Of a stretch of DNA of 64,000 bases, positions 17,068 through 26,076 are shown piece by piece. The number at the start of each line of letters is the position of its first letter. Positions within the stretch are counted from its first letter, which is position 1. Position numbers and translations under genes: made by a program. The stretch comes from Bordetella bronchialis (GTDB taxonomy: Bacteria > Pseudomonadota > Gammaproteobacteria > Burkholderiales > Burkholderiaceae_B). The notes under the pieces were generated by a model, which was not told where the DNA came from, did no database searches, and saw only the letters and a program-made list of their open reading frames with translations. The stretch is taken from positions 1,240,001 to 1,304,000 of the forward strand of contig NZ_CP016170.1 of assembly GCF_001676705.1 (NCBI RefSeq), read 5' to 3'.

Positions 17068-17883
17068 ATGCCCCTCGACTCCGCGAGCCCGCGCATCGGC
17101 CTGATCATCGTCGGCGACGAAATCCTGTCCGGCCGCCGGCAGGACAAGCATTTTTCCAAGATCGTCGAGCTGCTGTCCGCCCGCGGATTGCGGCTGGCCT
17201 GGGCCGAAATCCTGCCGGACGACCGCGACACGCTGGTCCGCGCCTATCGGCGCAGCTTCGCCGGCGGGGACATCGTTTTTTCCTGCGGAGGCATCGGCGC
17301 CACGCCGGACGACCACACCCGGCAGGCCGCGGCGGCGGCACTGGACCTGCCGCTGGCCTTGCATCCGGATGCCGAACGGGAAATCACCCTGCGTTGTGCC
17401 GAAATGGCCGCCAAGGGGCAGGGCAGCACCGACATGTCCACCCCGGAGAACCAGCGCCGCCTGGAAATGGGGCGCTTTCCCCAGGGTTGCGAGATCGTGC
17501 CCAACCCTTACAACCGCATCCCGGGCTTCTTCATCCGCGATCACACCTTTGTGCCGGGTTTCCCGGTGATGGCCTGGCCTATGCTGGAATGGACGCTCGA
17601 TACCCGGTATGCCCATCTTCATCACCAGACCGCGCATGCCGAGCATGCTTTCCTGGTCTATGGCTTGCCGGAATCCCGCATCGCGCCCGTCATGGACGAA
17701 ATCCAGTCCCGCTGGCCCGGCGTCAAGGCGTTCAGCCTGCCCAGTGTCGGCGAGGACGGCCGTTCGCCCCACATCGACCTGGGCGTGAAGGGAGAGCCCG
17801 CGGCCGCCGCGCAAGCGATGGATTTCCTGCGCGCGGAAGTCCAGCGCCTGGGCGGGCGCCTGACCCCGCCCGGTCGAGCCTGA
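17068..17883 (+). CDS. CinA-type molybdopterin-binding-fold (MoCF) protein
   Basis: A 271-residue protein whose N-terminal 170 residues form the MoCF_biosynth fold also found in CinA. Hallmarks are IGLIIVGDEILSGRRQDKH, ILPDDRDTL and the FSCGGIGATPDDHTRQAAA segment. The C-terminal nicotinamide deamidase domain of full CinA is absent. A PGFPVMAWPMLEW motif lies near residue 165. A GATAAT -10-like box is at 17006-17011. The protein may act as an ADP-ribose/NAD-linked pyrophosphatase like the CinA N-domain; this is inference. Confidence 0.82.
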   Translation: MPLDSASPRIGLIIVGDEILSGRRQDKHFSKIVELLSARGLRLAWAEILPDDRDTLVRAYRRSFAGGDIVFSCGGIGATPDDHTRQAAAAALDLPLALHPDAEREITLRCAEMAAKGQGSTDMSTPENQRRLEMGRFPQGCEIVPNPYNRIPGFFIRDHTFVPGFPVMAWPMLEWTLDTRYAHLHHQTAHAEHAFLVYGLPESRIAPVMDEIQSRWPGVKAFSLPSVGEDGRSPHIDLGVKGEPAAAAQAMDFLRAEVQRLGGRLTPPGRA

Positions 17884-17969
17884 TCGCCCGGCCACCTCGA
17901 CAAGCCACTTCAGCAGACCATCGGCGTAATGGCCGCCGGGCACTCGCCGGTTGCCAAACCGCCCCGCGT

Positions 17970-17989
17970 ATTTCACAATACGGGAAATA
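17970..17989. promoter_or_regulatory. Imperfect operator-like sequence before the IclR gene
   Basis: An ATTTC...GAAAT inverted repeat is centred near 17979, with a second ACAAT...ATTGT pair overlapping it (17975-17998). It sits 67 nt before the IclR-type start and could be its autoregulatory site. The match to any known IclR operator is not established. Confidence 0.25.
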
Positions 17990-18055
17990 ACGAATTGTTG
18001 CGCCGCCGCATGGCCGTGGTCCCACAGGCCGTGGCGGGACCGGCGCATAGAGCTT

Positions 18056-18931
18056 ATGACCCGCCTCCCTTCCCACGCCAGCAGCGCCCACCCGCAAGGC
18101 GACGGTCACGCGACCATCGCCATCCAGGTCATCGAGCGCGCGATGCGCCTGCTCGACGCCCTGGCCGCGCAGCCCGATCCCGTCACGCTCAAGGAGCTGG
18201 CGGCGACGACGGGGCTGCATGCCTCCACGGCCCACCGCATCCTCAACGACCTGGTCGTCGGGCGCTATGTCGAGCGCGTGGACAACGGCGTCTACCAACT
18301 GGGCATGCGGCTGCTGGAACTCGGCTCGCTGGTGAAGGGCCGCCTGAATGTCCGCGACGCCGCCAAGGGACCCATGCACGATCTGCACGAGATGACCGGG
18401 CAGACCATCAATCTGTCGGTGCAGCAGGGCGATGAAATCGTCTACATCGACCGCGCATGGAGCGAGCGCTCCGGCATGCAGGTGGTGCGGGCCATCGGCG
18501 GCCGGGCGCCCTTGCACCTGACCTCCACGGGCAAGCTTTTCCTTTCCACGGCGGAGCCCCGGCAGGTGCGCGCCTACGCCTTGCGTACCGGGCTGGCCGG
18601 CCATACGGAAAACAGCCTGACGCGGCTGGATATGCTGGAACGAGAACTTTCCACGGTGCGCAGCCATGGCTATGCGCGCGACAACGAGGAACTGGAAGTC
18701 GGCGTACGCTGCATCGCCGCCGGCATCCATGACGACAGCGGGAAACTCGTGGCCGGCCTGTCCATTTCGGCGCCCGCCGAACGCATGCAGGACGAATGGA
18801 TCGCGCGCCTGAAGGAGACCGCCGCGCGGATTTCCGCGTCGCTCGGCTATGACGCGCGCGCCGCCGAGGCGGATTTCGGCCGGCTGGCGGTGGACGGTCA
18901 CGCGGCCGTGGACGACCGTTCCGCGGCATGA
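18056..18931 (+). CDS. IclR-family transcriptional regulator
   Basis: A 291-residue regulator. The winged HTH lies at about residues 20-80: IQVIERAMRLLDALAAQPDPVTLKELAATTGLHASTAHRILNDLV. The effector-binding domain follows, with the family features LGSLV...RDAAKGPMHDLHEMTGQTINLSVQQGDEIVYIDR and APLHLTSTGKLFL. ATG 18056 is the first start that precedes the HTH domain without crossing the intergenic repeats. Its gene converges with the Bug receptor gene. IclR proteins often govern catabolic genes; the target here is unknown. Confidence 0.92.
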   Translation: MTRLPSHASSAHPQGDGHATIAIQVIERAMRLLDALAAQPDPVTLKELAATTGLHASTAHRILNDLVVGRYVERVDNGVYQLGMRLLELGSLVKGRLNVRDAAKGPMHDLHEMTGQTINLSVQQGDEIVYIDRAWSERSGMQVVRAIGGRAPLHLTSTGKLFLSTAEPRQVRAYALRTGLAGHTENSLTRLDMLERELSTVRSHGYARDNEELEVGVRCIAAGIHDDSGKLVAGLSISAPAERMQDEWIARLKETAARISASLGYDARAAEADFGRLAVDGHAAVDDRSAA

Positions 18932-18955
18932 AAAAAAGCCCGGCATGCCGGGCTT
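18931..18955 (-). terminator. Terminator of the Bug receptor gene (perfect palindrome plus U-tract)
   Basis: GCCCGGCATGCCGGGC (18938-18953) is a perfect palindrome. On the minus strand it is followed by seven T residues (18937 down to 18931), so it terminates the minus-strand gene. Plus-strand readout has only two T residues. The A-run overlaps the IclR stop codon. Confidence 0.75.
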
Positions 18956-18961
18956 CCGATG

Positions 18962-18981
18962 AATCCCGGCATGCCGGGATT
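18962..18981. repeat. Second palindrome sharing the same 14-bp core
   Basis: AATCCCGGCATGCCGGGATT is a perfect 20-bp palindrome 8 nt from the first one. Both contain CCCGGCATGCCGGG, suggesting a local duplication of the terminator stem. Confidence 0.6.
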
Positions 18982-19018
18982 GCTGGCGCGGTTCGCGGTG
19001 CTGGCCGCGCGCTGGCTG

Positions 19019-19996
19019 TTATTGTTTTTCGACCTTCGCTTTCTTGAACAGCTCGGCCCACTGCGGCACTTGCTGCTTGACCTTGGCGTCCAGGGCCTGC
19101 GGGTTGGCTTCGTCCACCAGCACCGCCGCGCCCAGGGTCTGCATGCGTTCCTGGAACTTGGGATCCTTGACGCCGGCCTGCAGCGCCTTGACCAGCTTAT
19201 CCACGACCGGCTTGGGCGTGCCCTTGGCGACCCACATGCCATGCCAGATGCCGACTTCGAAGCCCTTGTAGCCGGACTCGTCCATGGTGGGCAGGTCGGG
19301 CAGCGTGGCGACGCGCTTCAGGCTGGTCACGGCATAGGCCTTGACCTTCTTCGCATTGATCTGCTGGGTGGTATTGGTGGTCTGGTCGCAGAGCATATCC
19401 ACCTGCTTGCCCAGCAGGTCGTTCATGGCAGGCGCGGTGCCCTTGTAGGGCACGGTCAGCAGCTCCACGCCGAAGGCTTCGTTCAGCATGACGCTGCACA
19501 GGTGGCTGGCGGCGCCGATACCGGCGTTGGCCAGCGTGATCTTGTCGGCGTTCTTCTTGACGTAGTCCGCCAGTTCCTTGATGTTGTTGGGCGGGAAGTT
19601 GTCGCGCGCCAGGATGGTCATGGGCACGTCGACCACCAGGCCGATGGGCTCGAAACTCTTGAAGGGATCGTAGCCGGGATCCTTGTACAGCGACGGCGCG
19701 GTGGAGAAGCCGACGTGCATGAGCAGGACGGTGTAGCCGTCAGCCGGCGCGCGGGCCGCGAAGGTCGTGCCGATGGTGCCGCCGGCGCCGCCCTTGTTCT
19801 CGACGATGATGGATTGTCCGAGCGCCGGGCGCATGGCTTCGGCCAGCGAACGCGCGACGTTGTCGGTCGGCCCCCCGGCGGCGAACGGGACCACCATGTT
19901 GACAACGTGGTCCGGATATTCGGCATGCGCGGCGCCAGCCGCGGACAGCGTGACGGCCGCCAGGACGGCGGCTAGCCGGCGGGTAGGGAAAGGCAT
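19019..19996 (-). CDS. Bug-family tripartite tricarboxylate transporter receptor
   Basis: A 325-residue periplasmic solute-binding protein. The signal peptide ends near residue 25 (GAAHA). Family motifs are YPDHVVNMVVPFAAGGPTDNVARSLAE, IVENKGGAGGTIGTTFAARAPADGYT and VPYKGTAPAMNDLLGKQVDM. The last marks the ligand-binding loop. ATG 19996 has an AGGAGA site. No TctA/TctB membrane genes are nearby, so it is an orphan receptor, common in Bordetella. The convergent IclR gene may be its regulator, but nothing shows this. The ligand is unknown. Confidence 0.93.
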   Translation of the reverse strand: MPFPTRRLAAVLAAVTLSAAGAAHAEYPDHVVNMVVPFAAGGPTDNVARSLAEAMRPALGQSIIVENKGGAGGTIGTTFAARAPADGYTVLLMHVGFSTAPSLYKDPGYDPFKSFEPIGLVVDVPMTILARDNFPPNNIKELADYVKKNADKITLANAGIGAASHLCSVMLNEAFGVELLTVPYKGTAPAMNDLLGKQVDMLCDQTTNTTQQINAKKVKAYAVTSLKRVATLPDLPTMDESGYKGFEVGIWHGMWVAKGTPKPVVDKLVKALQAGVKDPKFQERMQTLGAAVLVDEANPQALDAKVKQQVPQWAELFKKAKVEKQ

Positions 19997-20252
19997 GTTG
20001 TCTCCTGGATTTGCGGATGCATTATGGAATTGGTATCTGCGTAGTTTTGAGCGCCCTGCGGGCCTACTCTGCGCCCAGTCTAGGCAATAAGCAGGGACGC
20101 GTCACCTTAGTTGTTTCCCCATGTTGCGTCCGCTCCACGGACTCTCTATCGTCGCGAGGGATACCGGCGCTGTCATATTGCGCTGCCATATTGCTCCGGA
20201 TGGCCTGCGGGCGGCGCAATTGTGTAGGTTTGTTGCGGCGCACCAAAATCAC

Positions 20253-20280
20253 TTGACATCGAATTGAACGTCTCTAAAAT
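20253..20280 (+). promoter_or_regulatory. sigma-70 promoter of the phasin gene
   Basis: TTGACA (20253-20258) and TAAAAT (20275-20280) are separated by 16 nt, one of the best promoter matches in the window. The transcript would start near 20287 and carry a 140-nt leader. Between 19996 and 20253 I see no gene; the DNA there is unusually AT-rich for this genome. Confidence 0.7.
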
Positions 20281-20284
20281 GTGA

Positions 20285-20301
20285 ATTGTGCAGTGCAACA
20301 A
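20285..20301. promoter_or_regulatory. Candidate PhaR operator at the phasin transcription start
   Basis: ATTGTGCAGTGCAACAA contains TGCA-G-TGCA flanked by TTG/CAA, a near-palindrome placed over the predicted +1. PhaR repressors bind TGC-rich palindromes at phasin promoters. The assignment is inference from position and symmetry. Confidence 0.4.
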
Positions 20302-20427
20302 CGGCTCGGGAGTGGTGGTAGGCCGCGAGCCGGGGGTATCCCCAAGCAGGATGGGACCCCGTCGCAACGCCTTCCGCATCCGCAGTCATTCCGCCCCCCG
20401 CGAAGGGGCCACTCGAGGAGATTCCCA

Positions 20428-21012
20428 ATGAGCGCTATTCCCCAACAAGTGTTCGCCCGTCAAAAAGCCGGCATCAACACCCTGATCGCTACCCAGTCCG
20501 CGCTGTTCTCGGGCTTTGAAAAGCTGGTCGACCTGAACCTGAAGGTCATCAAGGCGACCATCGACGAAGTCGCGCTGCGTTCGCAGCAGGCCGCCGACGT
20601 CAAGGACCCGCAGGAAGCCCTGGCGTTCTCGACCAGCCTGGTGCAGCCAAGCGCGGAAAAGGCGCTGGCCTATGGCAAGCACGTGTATGACATCGTCGCC
20701 GGCGTGCAGGGCGAGCTGGTCAAGCTGGGCGAAGAGCATATCGCCGACAACCAGGCCCAGCTGTCCGAAGCCATCGACCAACTGGCCAAGAATGCGCCCA
20801 CCGGCACCGAAGGCGCCGTCGCGCTGATCAAGTCCTCGCTGGCGACCGCCACCAGCGCGTACGATTCCATGACCAAGGCCGCCAAGCAGGCCGCCGAAGT
20901 CGCCGAATCGAACCTGAATGCCGCCGCCAACGCGACCTTCAAGGCTGCGTCGGATGCCGCCGACGCCGCCAACAAGGCTGCCTCGCCGCGCGGCCGTCGC
21001 GCCGCTGCCTGA
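20428..21012 (+). CDS. Phasin (polyhydroxyalkanoate granule protein)
   Basis: A 194-residue granule-coating protein. The core QVFARQKAGINTLIATQSALFSGFEKLVDLNLKVIKATIDE is the Phasin_2 signature. The middle is helical and amphipathic, and the tail is rich in Ala and Lys (AADAANKAASPRGRRAAA), as in PhaP-type proteins. ATG 20428 has a GAGGAG site 7 nt upstream. It has its own promoter and a strong intrinsic terminator. It implies that the organism makes PHA granules, although no pha synthase is in the window. Confidence 0.93.
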   Translation: MSAIPQQVFARQKAGINTLIATQSALFSGFEKLVDLNLKVIKATIDEVALRSQQAADVKDPQEALAFSTSLVQPSAEKALAYGKHVYDIVAGVQGELVKLGEEHIADNQAQLSEAIDQLAKNAPTGTEGAVALIKSSLATATSAYDSMTKAAKQAAEVAESNLNAAANATFKAASDAADAANKAASPRGRRAAA

Positions 21013-21101
21013 GTCCCCGGACCGGCAAGACGCCGCGACGCCACCGCGGCGTTCGCTGGCGCGTCATCGAAGTAAGCCAGTTTTGAGCAGAGCTGGAGCC
21101 T

Positions 21102-21128
21102 GGGCCGCCCTTGGGGCGGCCCTTTTTT
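21102..21128 (+). terminator. Intrinsic terminator of the phasin gene
   Basis: GGGCCGCC (21102-21109) pairs with GGCGGCCC (21115-21122) over a 5-nt loop, followed by six T residues. Confidence 0.85.
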
Positions 21129-21215
21129 GTCCAGTTTTTCCGTTATGTGCCGGCCACCGCCGGGCCCGCGTACGCGCGCCCGATCACGGGGCAGGCGACG
21201 CCCCGCGCGACGACC

Positions 21216-22265
21216 TTATGCCGCGCGTACCGCGGTGGCGTCGACGCATTCGCGGACCAGGGCCGGCCCACGGTAGATAAGTCCGGTATAGAGCTGAACC
21301 GCGTCGGCACCGGCCGCCATTTTTTCGGCGGCCTGGCGTCCGCTGTGGATGCCTCCCACGCCGATGATGGCCATGGTCGAACCCAGGCGCTGCTTCAGGC
21401 GGGCGATCACCGCCAGGCAGAGTTCGTGCACCGGCGGACCCGACAAGCCGCCCGCCTCGTCGGCGTGCGCCATGCCGGCCACCGCCGCCCGCGACAGGGT
21501 GGTGTTGCAGGCGATCACCCCATTCACGCCGTAGCGCGGCAGGATGTCGGCGATGGCGTCGATCTGCTCGTGCGTCAGGTCCGGCGCGATCTTGACCGCC
21601 AGGGGCACGTCGCGGCCGTAGGTATCGGCCAGCTCCTTGCGTGCGTCGCGCAGACGGGCCAGCAGGTCGCTCAGTTCGTCGCCGCCCTGCAGCGAGCGCA
21701 GGTTCTGCGTATTGGGCGAAGAGATGTTCACCGTCACGTAGTCCGCGTGCGGAAACACGCCGCGCAGGCCCTTCAGGTAATCGTCCGCGGCCTGGGCAAT
21801 GGGCGTGTCGGCATTCTTGCCGATGTTCAGGCCCAGTATGCCGCCGCGCGCGCGCCATTGGCTGCGCGTCACGTTGGCGATGAAAGCGTCCAGGCCCAGA
21901 TTGTTGAACCCCAGGCGGTTGATCAGCGCATTGGCCTGCGGCAGGCGGAACAGGCGCGGCTTGGGATTGCCGGGCTGGGGACGCGGCGTCACGGTGCCGA
22001 CCTCCACGAAGCCGAAACCCAGGTTGCCCAGCGCGTCGATATACGCGCCGTTCTTGTCCAATCCCGCGGCCAGCCCGACGGCGTTGGGCACCCGCAGTCC
22101 CATCAGCGTGATCGGAGCTAGCGGCGCGGCATGCATGAGCGAGCGCGTCACGCCGCACTCATAGGCCCGCTGCAGGCTTTTCAGCGTGACGTCGTGGGCG
22201 GTTTCGGCGTCCATGGCGAACAAGGCACGGCGCGCGAGGGGATAGGCTTGGAACAGGATAGACAT
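21216..22265 (-). CDS. pyrD: Dihydroorotate dehydrogenase (quinone), class 2
   Basis: A 349-residue FMN enzyme of the membrane face that oxidises dihydroorotate with ubiquinone in pyrimidine synthesis. The N-terminal helix that docks to the membrane is present ([23 protein letters not shown]). [38 protein letters not shown] and NRLGFNN are class 2 hallmarks. The catalytic Ser lies in the [14 protein letters not shown] segment. ATG 22265 was chosen. A minus-strand TACAAT (22274-22279) ends 8 nt upstream, so an internal near-leaderless promoter may add to readthrough from bpt. Confidence 0.95.
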   Translation of the reverse strand: MSILFQAYPLARRALFAMDAETAHDVTLKSLQRAYECGVTRSLMHAAPLAPITLMGLRVPNAVGLAAGLDKNGAYIDALGNLGFGFVEVGTVTPRPQPGNPKPRLFRLPQANALINRLGFNNLGLDAFIANVTRSQWRARGGILGLNIGKNADTPIAQAADDYLKGLRGVFPHADYVTVNISSPNTQNLRSLQGGDELSDLLARLRDARKELADTYGRDVPLAVKIAPDLTHEQIDAIADILPRYGVNGVIACNTTLSRAAVAGMAHADEAGGLSGPPVHELCLAVIARLKQRLGSTMAIIGVGGIHSGRQAAEKMAAGADAVQLYTGLIYRGPALVRECVDATAVRAA

Positions 22266-22344
22266 GGGGCGGCATTGTAGAGCCATCCGCGCCCAGGGTG
22301 GCGCCCCATCCGCCGGGCGCGTGTCGCGGGGCGCGTTCGTTCGC

Positions 22345-23088
22345 TTACGCGTCCAGCCCGCCGGGTGCCGGCTCGCTACGCCAGCTGCCTTCGATCAGGA
22401 GCTGGGCCGGCCGGAAACTGGCCTTGTACGCCATCTTGCGGCTGGTCTCGATCCAGTACCCCAGGTACAGCCAGGGCAGGTCCAGGGTCCGGCATTGCTC
22501 GATCTGCCACAGGATGCTGTACGTGCCCAGGCTGCCGGGGATATCCGGGTCGTAGAACGTATAGACCGAGGACAGGCCCTCGTCCAGGACGTCGATGATG
22601 GACACCATGGCCAGTACGCCCTCCGGCGTACGGAATTCGACCAGGCGCGTGTTGACGCGGCTGGTCAGCAGGAATTGGGCGTACTGGGTGCGGCTGTCCT
22701 CGTCCATGCCCCCGCCGGGATGCCGGCCTTGCTGGTAGCGCGTGTAGAGCTCGTAATGTTCGGGCGACCAGGCGAGCTCCGCCACGAAGGCGCGCAAATC
22801 GCCATGGCGCTTCCAGGCGCGGCGCTGGCTGCGGTTGGGCGCGAAGCGCGCCGCGTCCACGCGTACGGGGATGCATGCCTGGCAGCCGTCGCAGTGGGGG
22901 CGGTAGGTAAACAGCCCGCTACGGCGGAAGCCCTGTTCGACCAGCTGCGAATAAGTGCCCGCGTGGATCAGGTGTCCGGGCGCGGCGACCTGTGAGCGCG
23001 CCTGGCGTCCGGGCAGGTAGCTGCAAGGATAGGGGGCCGTGGCATAGAACTGCAGGGTGGAGAAGGGAAGTTCTTTTAGCTGGCTCAT
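22345..23088 (-). CDS. bpt: Aspartate/glutamate leucyltransferase
   Basis: A 247-residue ATE-type aminoacyl-tRNA-protein transferase that adds Leu to proteins with N-terminal Asp or Glu (bacterial N-degron pathway). Hallmarks are [24 protein letters not shown], the C..C motif in [16 protein letters not shown], and [20 protein letters not shown]. The tail [22 protein letters not shown] is also conserved. It follows aat by 59 nt, so both transferases of the pathway sit together. Confidence 0.95.
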   Translation of the reverse strand: MSQLKELPFSTLQFYATAPYPCSYLPGRQARSQVAAPGHLIHAGTYSQLVEQGFRRSGLFTYRPHCDGCQACIPVRVDAARFAPNRSQRRAWKRHGDLRAFVAELAWSPEHYELYTRYQQGRHPGGGMDEDSRTQYAQFLLTSRVNTRLVEFRTPEGVLAMVSIIDVLDEGLSSVYTFYDPDIPGSLGTYSILWQIEQCRTLDLPWLYLGYWIETSRKMAYKASFRPAQLLIEGSWRSEPAPGGLDA

Positions 23089-23147
23089 GCGCGGCCGCCA
23101 TCGGGTGTGAGGCCCGTGGCGGTCCGGACATGATAACGCCTAAGGCG

Positions 23148-23903
23148 CTAGGCCGTCGTCTCGGGCAAAGGCAGCAGGTGGCCTTGCGTGTCGAGCCGGC
23201 CACACCGCCACGGCGGCGCCGGGCGTGCGACCAGTTCGGCGACCCGCGCCACGAACTGCGCGCGCGGCACGGGACGGGCGCCCAGGCTGGCCAGGTGGCG
23301 GGTCTGTTGCTGGCAGTCTATCCACGGCACGCCGTGATTCGACAGAAAGCGCACCAGGTGCGCGAGCGCGATCTTGGAGCCGTCGGTCACGAGCGTGAAC
23401 ATCGACTCGCCGTAGAACATGCCGCCCAGGCTGATGCCGTACAGGCCCGCGCAGAGCCGGCCGTCGATCCAGGTTTCGACGCTGTGGGCGGCGCCGGCGC
23501 GGTGCCAGGCCGCATAGGCCTGGCGCATCTCGTGCGTGATCCACGTGCCGGACAGGCCGTCGCGCGGCGCGGCACAGGCCCGCAGCACCTGTTCGAAGGC
23601 GGTGTCCACGCGCACCTGCACGCGGGCGTCGGGCTGCTGTTCCTGGCGTGCCAGCCGGCGCAGCAGTTTGGCCAGGGAATGCGAGACGATGAAGTCTTCG
23701 CAGGCCAGCACCATGCGCGGGTTGGGCGACCACCAAAGGATGGGCTCGCCTTCCGAGTACCACGGGAAAATGCCGCGGGAATACGCTTCGGTCAGGCGCT
23801 CCACGGAAAGGTCCGCGCCGGCCGCCAGCAGGCCGTCGGGTTCGCTCATGGCGCATTCGACCGGCGGTAGCGGGGTGTCGGGGTCGACCCAGGGCAGCTT
23901 CAA
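23148..23903 (-). CDS. aat: Leucyl/phenylalanyl-tRNA-protein transferase
   Basis: A 251-residue cytoplasmic enzyme that attaches Leu or Phe to N-terminal Lys or Arg, creating ClpS-ClpAP degrons. The signature [21 protein letters not shown] lies near residues 50-70. [27 protein letters not shown] and the terminal region around [20 protein letters not shown] are also family traits. Its ATG overlaps the stop of the upstream Nudix gene (ATGA), so translation is probably coupled. With bpt it makes the full set of transferases for the pathway. Confidence 0.95.
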   Translation of the reverse strand: MKLPWVDPDTPLPPVECAMSEPDGLLAAGADLSVERLTEAYSRGIFPWYSEGEPILWWSPNPRMVLACEDFIVSHSLAKLLRRLARQEQQPDARVQVRVDTAFEQVLRACAAPRDGLSGTWITHEMRQAYAAWHRAGAAHSVETWIDGRLCAGLYGISLGGMFYGESMFTLVTDGSKIALAHLVRFLSNHGVPWIDCQQQTRHLASLGARPVPRAQFVARVAELVARPAPPWRCGRLDTQGHLLPLPETTA

Positions 23904-24475
23904 TGATGCTCGAGCGAATAGCGGTGGGCCTGGTAGACGCCGCGGCGCCGGTCCTCCAGGTAGTGCCGCAGGGTGGTGACGACCGTGCGGAACGACAGGT
24001 CGTCCCAGGGGATTTCCGACTCGTCGTAGTAGCGCGCGTCCAGGCTTTCCGGGCCCGGGTCCAGCTCGGGACCCAGGGCGCGGGCCAGGTAATAGATGTG
24101 GACCTGGTCCACCTGCGGCACATCGATGACGGTGAACAGTTCGCCCAATTCCACCCGCGCGCCGGATTCCTCCAGCGTTTCGCGCGCCGCGCCCTGCGCG
24201 GTGGTTTCGCCCAATTCCATGAAGCCGGCCGGCAGCGTCCAGGTGTCATAGCGCGGCTCGATGGCGCGGCGGCAGAGCAGGATGCGGTTTTCCCAGACCG
24301 GCACGGTGCCCACGACGACCCGCGGGTTCTGGTAGTGGATGGCGCCGCAGTGATCGCAGATATCGCGCTCGCGGTTGTCGCCATCCGGTACGCGCCGGCT
24401 GATGGGCGTGCCGCACTGGCTACAGAATTTGGCGCGGCGCGGGGCGGGAAAGTAGTGGGGGGGCTGTACGCTCAT
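23900..24475 (-). CDS. Nudix hydrolase with zinc ribbon
   Basis: A 191-residue protein. An N-terminal zinc ribbon ([10 protein letters not shown] and [10 protein letters not shown]) precedes the Nudix box [20 protein letters not shown], which matches G-5x-E-7x-REUxEExGU. The layout is like that of NudC-related and ADP-ribose pyrophosphatase enzymes, but shorter. ATG 24475 ([10 protein letters not shown]) is the first in-frame start before the zinc ribbon. It overlaps aat by 4 nt and follows the unknown gene by 10 nt. Its substrate could be a nucleotide sugar or NADH; the sequence does not decide. Confidence 0.88.
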   Translation of the reverse strand: MSVQPPHYFPAPRRAKFCSQCGTPISRRVPDGDNRERDICDHCGAIHYQNPRVVVGTVPVWENRILLCRRAIEPRYDTWTLPAGFMELGETTAQGAARETLEESGARVELGELFTVIDVPQVDQVHIYYLARALGPELDPGPESLDARYYDESEIPWDDLSFRTVVTTLRHYLEDRRRGVYQAHRYSLEHH

Positions 24476-24485
24476 GATGGCGATT

Positions 24486-25130
24486 CTAACGGCTAGGTCC
24501 GTCCGCCGGTGTGGCGGGCGCGGCGCCGGGCGGCCGCGGGTCCACGGCCGGGTTGGCCACGAAGCCGAGTTCGCGTTCCAGCTCGTCGCGCCGCAGCCGG
24601 CGCAAGGGCACCGCGGCCGTGGCGGCCGGATGGCGTACCTGTAGCGAGGCGCCCACTTCCAGTTCGGCCGCCGCTTGCAGCGCATCGGCGCCGTCCTCCA
24701 GGCGCATGGCGTCCATCAGCGCCGGCACGTCGCGCCCGGCGATCATGCCGGGGCCCAGGTCGGTCCGCGCATAGAGCCGGTGCGCCTCGTCCAGGAACCA
24801 GCCCGCGATGTCCCGCACGCGCAAGCCGGTATGCGTTTCCAGGCAGGTGCCATCCGTGCCGGTGCGCAGGATATAGGGCGCCGCGTCCAGGCGGACATAC
24901 ACGCGTTGCGGCCCGTTTTGGAAAAACCAGCGGCCCTGCTCGTCGCGATCGTAGTTGCGCGACATGAAGGCCAGGATGGACGGATTGGCGATCGATACGC
25001 CCGGTCCGCCGCGCGCCGCGTCGCCCGCGGGGTGCAGGCGCCACCGGCCGTTGGCGTCCAGCGAGAGCCATCCCGCCACGGCCGGGACATTGGGCCAGCG
25101 GGCGATGGCGGCGAGTACGGAATCATCCAT
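24486..25130 (-). CDS. Conserved hypothetical protein (DUF2946-like by memory)
   Basis: A 214-residue soluble protein I cannot name with certainty. It opens with MDDSVLAAIARWPNVPAVAGWLSLDANGRWRLHP and then has an RDEQGRWFFQNGPQRVYVRLDAAPYILRT region, suggesting a compact beta-rich fold. The last 40 residues are Pro/Ala-rich. Homologous genes beside Nudix/aat in related genomes are, as I recall, labelled as a domain of unknown function. It lies 16 nt after the epimerase gene and 10 nt before the Nudix gene, part of one operon. Confidence 0.7.
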   Translation of the reverse strand: MDDSVLAAIARWPNVPAVAGWLSLDANGRWRLHPAGDAARGGPGVSIANPSILAFMSRNYDRDEQGRWFFQNGPQRVYVRLDAAPYILRTGTDGTCLETHTGLRVRDIAGWFLDEAHRLYARTDLGPGMIAGRDVPALMDAMRLEDGADALQAAAELEVGASLQVRHPAATAAVPLRRLRRDELERELGFVANPAVDPRPPGAAPATPADGPSR

Positions 25131-25146
25131 GGCGAGGTCTCGCGGA

Positions 25147-26076
25147 TCAGCGCGGGCCGGCGTCGCGCAGTGTCGAGGGCCGCAGCGATATGCCGCCGGC
25201 CAGGCTCTGGCCCGGAGCCAGGATGGCGGTGCCGGTTTCCGTATCGAGGCCTGGGGTGGCGCGGTGTCCCGCGGCGGCGTGGCGGTTGAATGCGTCGGTC
25301 ATATGGGACACGGGCTCGATGGCCAGATGGGGTTTGTCGCGGGGCGTGAAGATGACCACGTGGCTGAAAACCGCGTCCGCGTGCAGGGTCACCGCCAGGT
25401 CGCGTTCGGGCCAGGCCACGCCGGCGTGGCCGCCGAAATCGCGGAACACATTGTCGTAGCCGGTGTCCGCGGCCAGCATGCCGGATGCCAGTCCCGCGGG
25501 CGCCGGCTCGCGGCGCACGGGCAGGTTGGCGTCGTCGTTGACCCACATGTCGCCGGTCCGTGCCCAGATGCGGGTGGCCGGCGTGCGCGGAAAGTACGGA
25601 TGCCATCCCAGGCCTGCCGGCTGGGGACCCGTGCCGGTGTTGCGCAGGGACAGGGTCAGGTGCAGGCCGGCGTCGTCCAGCAGGAACGTCTGCGTCGCGG
25701 CATAAGGAAAGGGCCATGCGGGCGTGGCGCCGTCCGGCGCGTAATCCTGCGTGAGCGTGGCGCGCCCGGTATCGCAAGCCTGGACGCGCCAGGGGCGTTG
25801 CCAGGCCAGTCCATGCATGGGCAAGGGCGCGTAGTCGACCGTGCGCGGGATGGCATGGGTCCGGCCATCGAAGGCGAGCCGCCCGCCGGCAATGCGGTTG
25901 GAAAACGGCAGCAGCGGGTAGCAGGCCGCCAGGCGCGCGATCGCGGGCACGCCGTCGCTGGGCCGCAGGATCGGCTGGCCGCGCCAGCTGTAGTTGAGAA
26001 TGGTGCCACCCAGCCCGGGGCAGATCTCCACATAGGCGTCGCCATGATCCAGGCGCAGTACGGTCGGTGCGTTCAT
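25147..26076 (-). CDS. Aldose 1-epimerase-like (mutarotase) protein
   Basis: A 309-residue cytoplasmic protein of the galactose mutarotase superfamily. NRIAGGRLAFDGRTHAIPRT with PLPMHGLAWQRPW gives the catalytic His of the family near residue 80. PAGLGWHPYF gives the second near residue 155, and the acid is probably the Glu in HLAIEPVSHMTDAFN. ATG 26076 is preceded by a perfect TATAAT (26083-26088, minus strand) only 6 nt away, implying a leaderless message. An ATG seven codons upstream (26097) would put the promoter inside the gene. It is first in the run towards pyrD. Confidence 0.82.
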   Translation of the reverse strand: MNAPTVLRLDHGDAYVEICPGLGGTILNYSWRGQPILRPSDGVPAIARLAACYPLLPFSNRIAGGRLAFDGRTHAIPRTVDYAPLPMHGLAWQRPWRVQACDTGRATLTQDYAPDGATPAWPFPYAATQTFLLDDAGLHLTLSLRNTGTGPQPAGLGWHPYFPRTPATRIWARTGDMWVNDDANLPVRREPAPAGLASGMLAADTGYDNVFRDFGGHAGVAWPERDLAVTLHADAVFSHVVIFTPRDKPHLAIEPVSHMTDAFNRHAAAGHRATPGLDTETGTAILAPGQSLAGGISLRPSTLRDAGPR

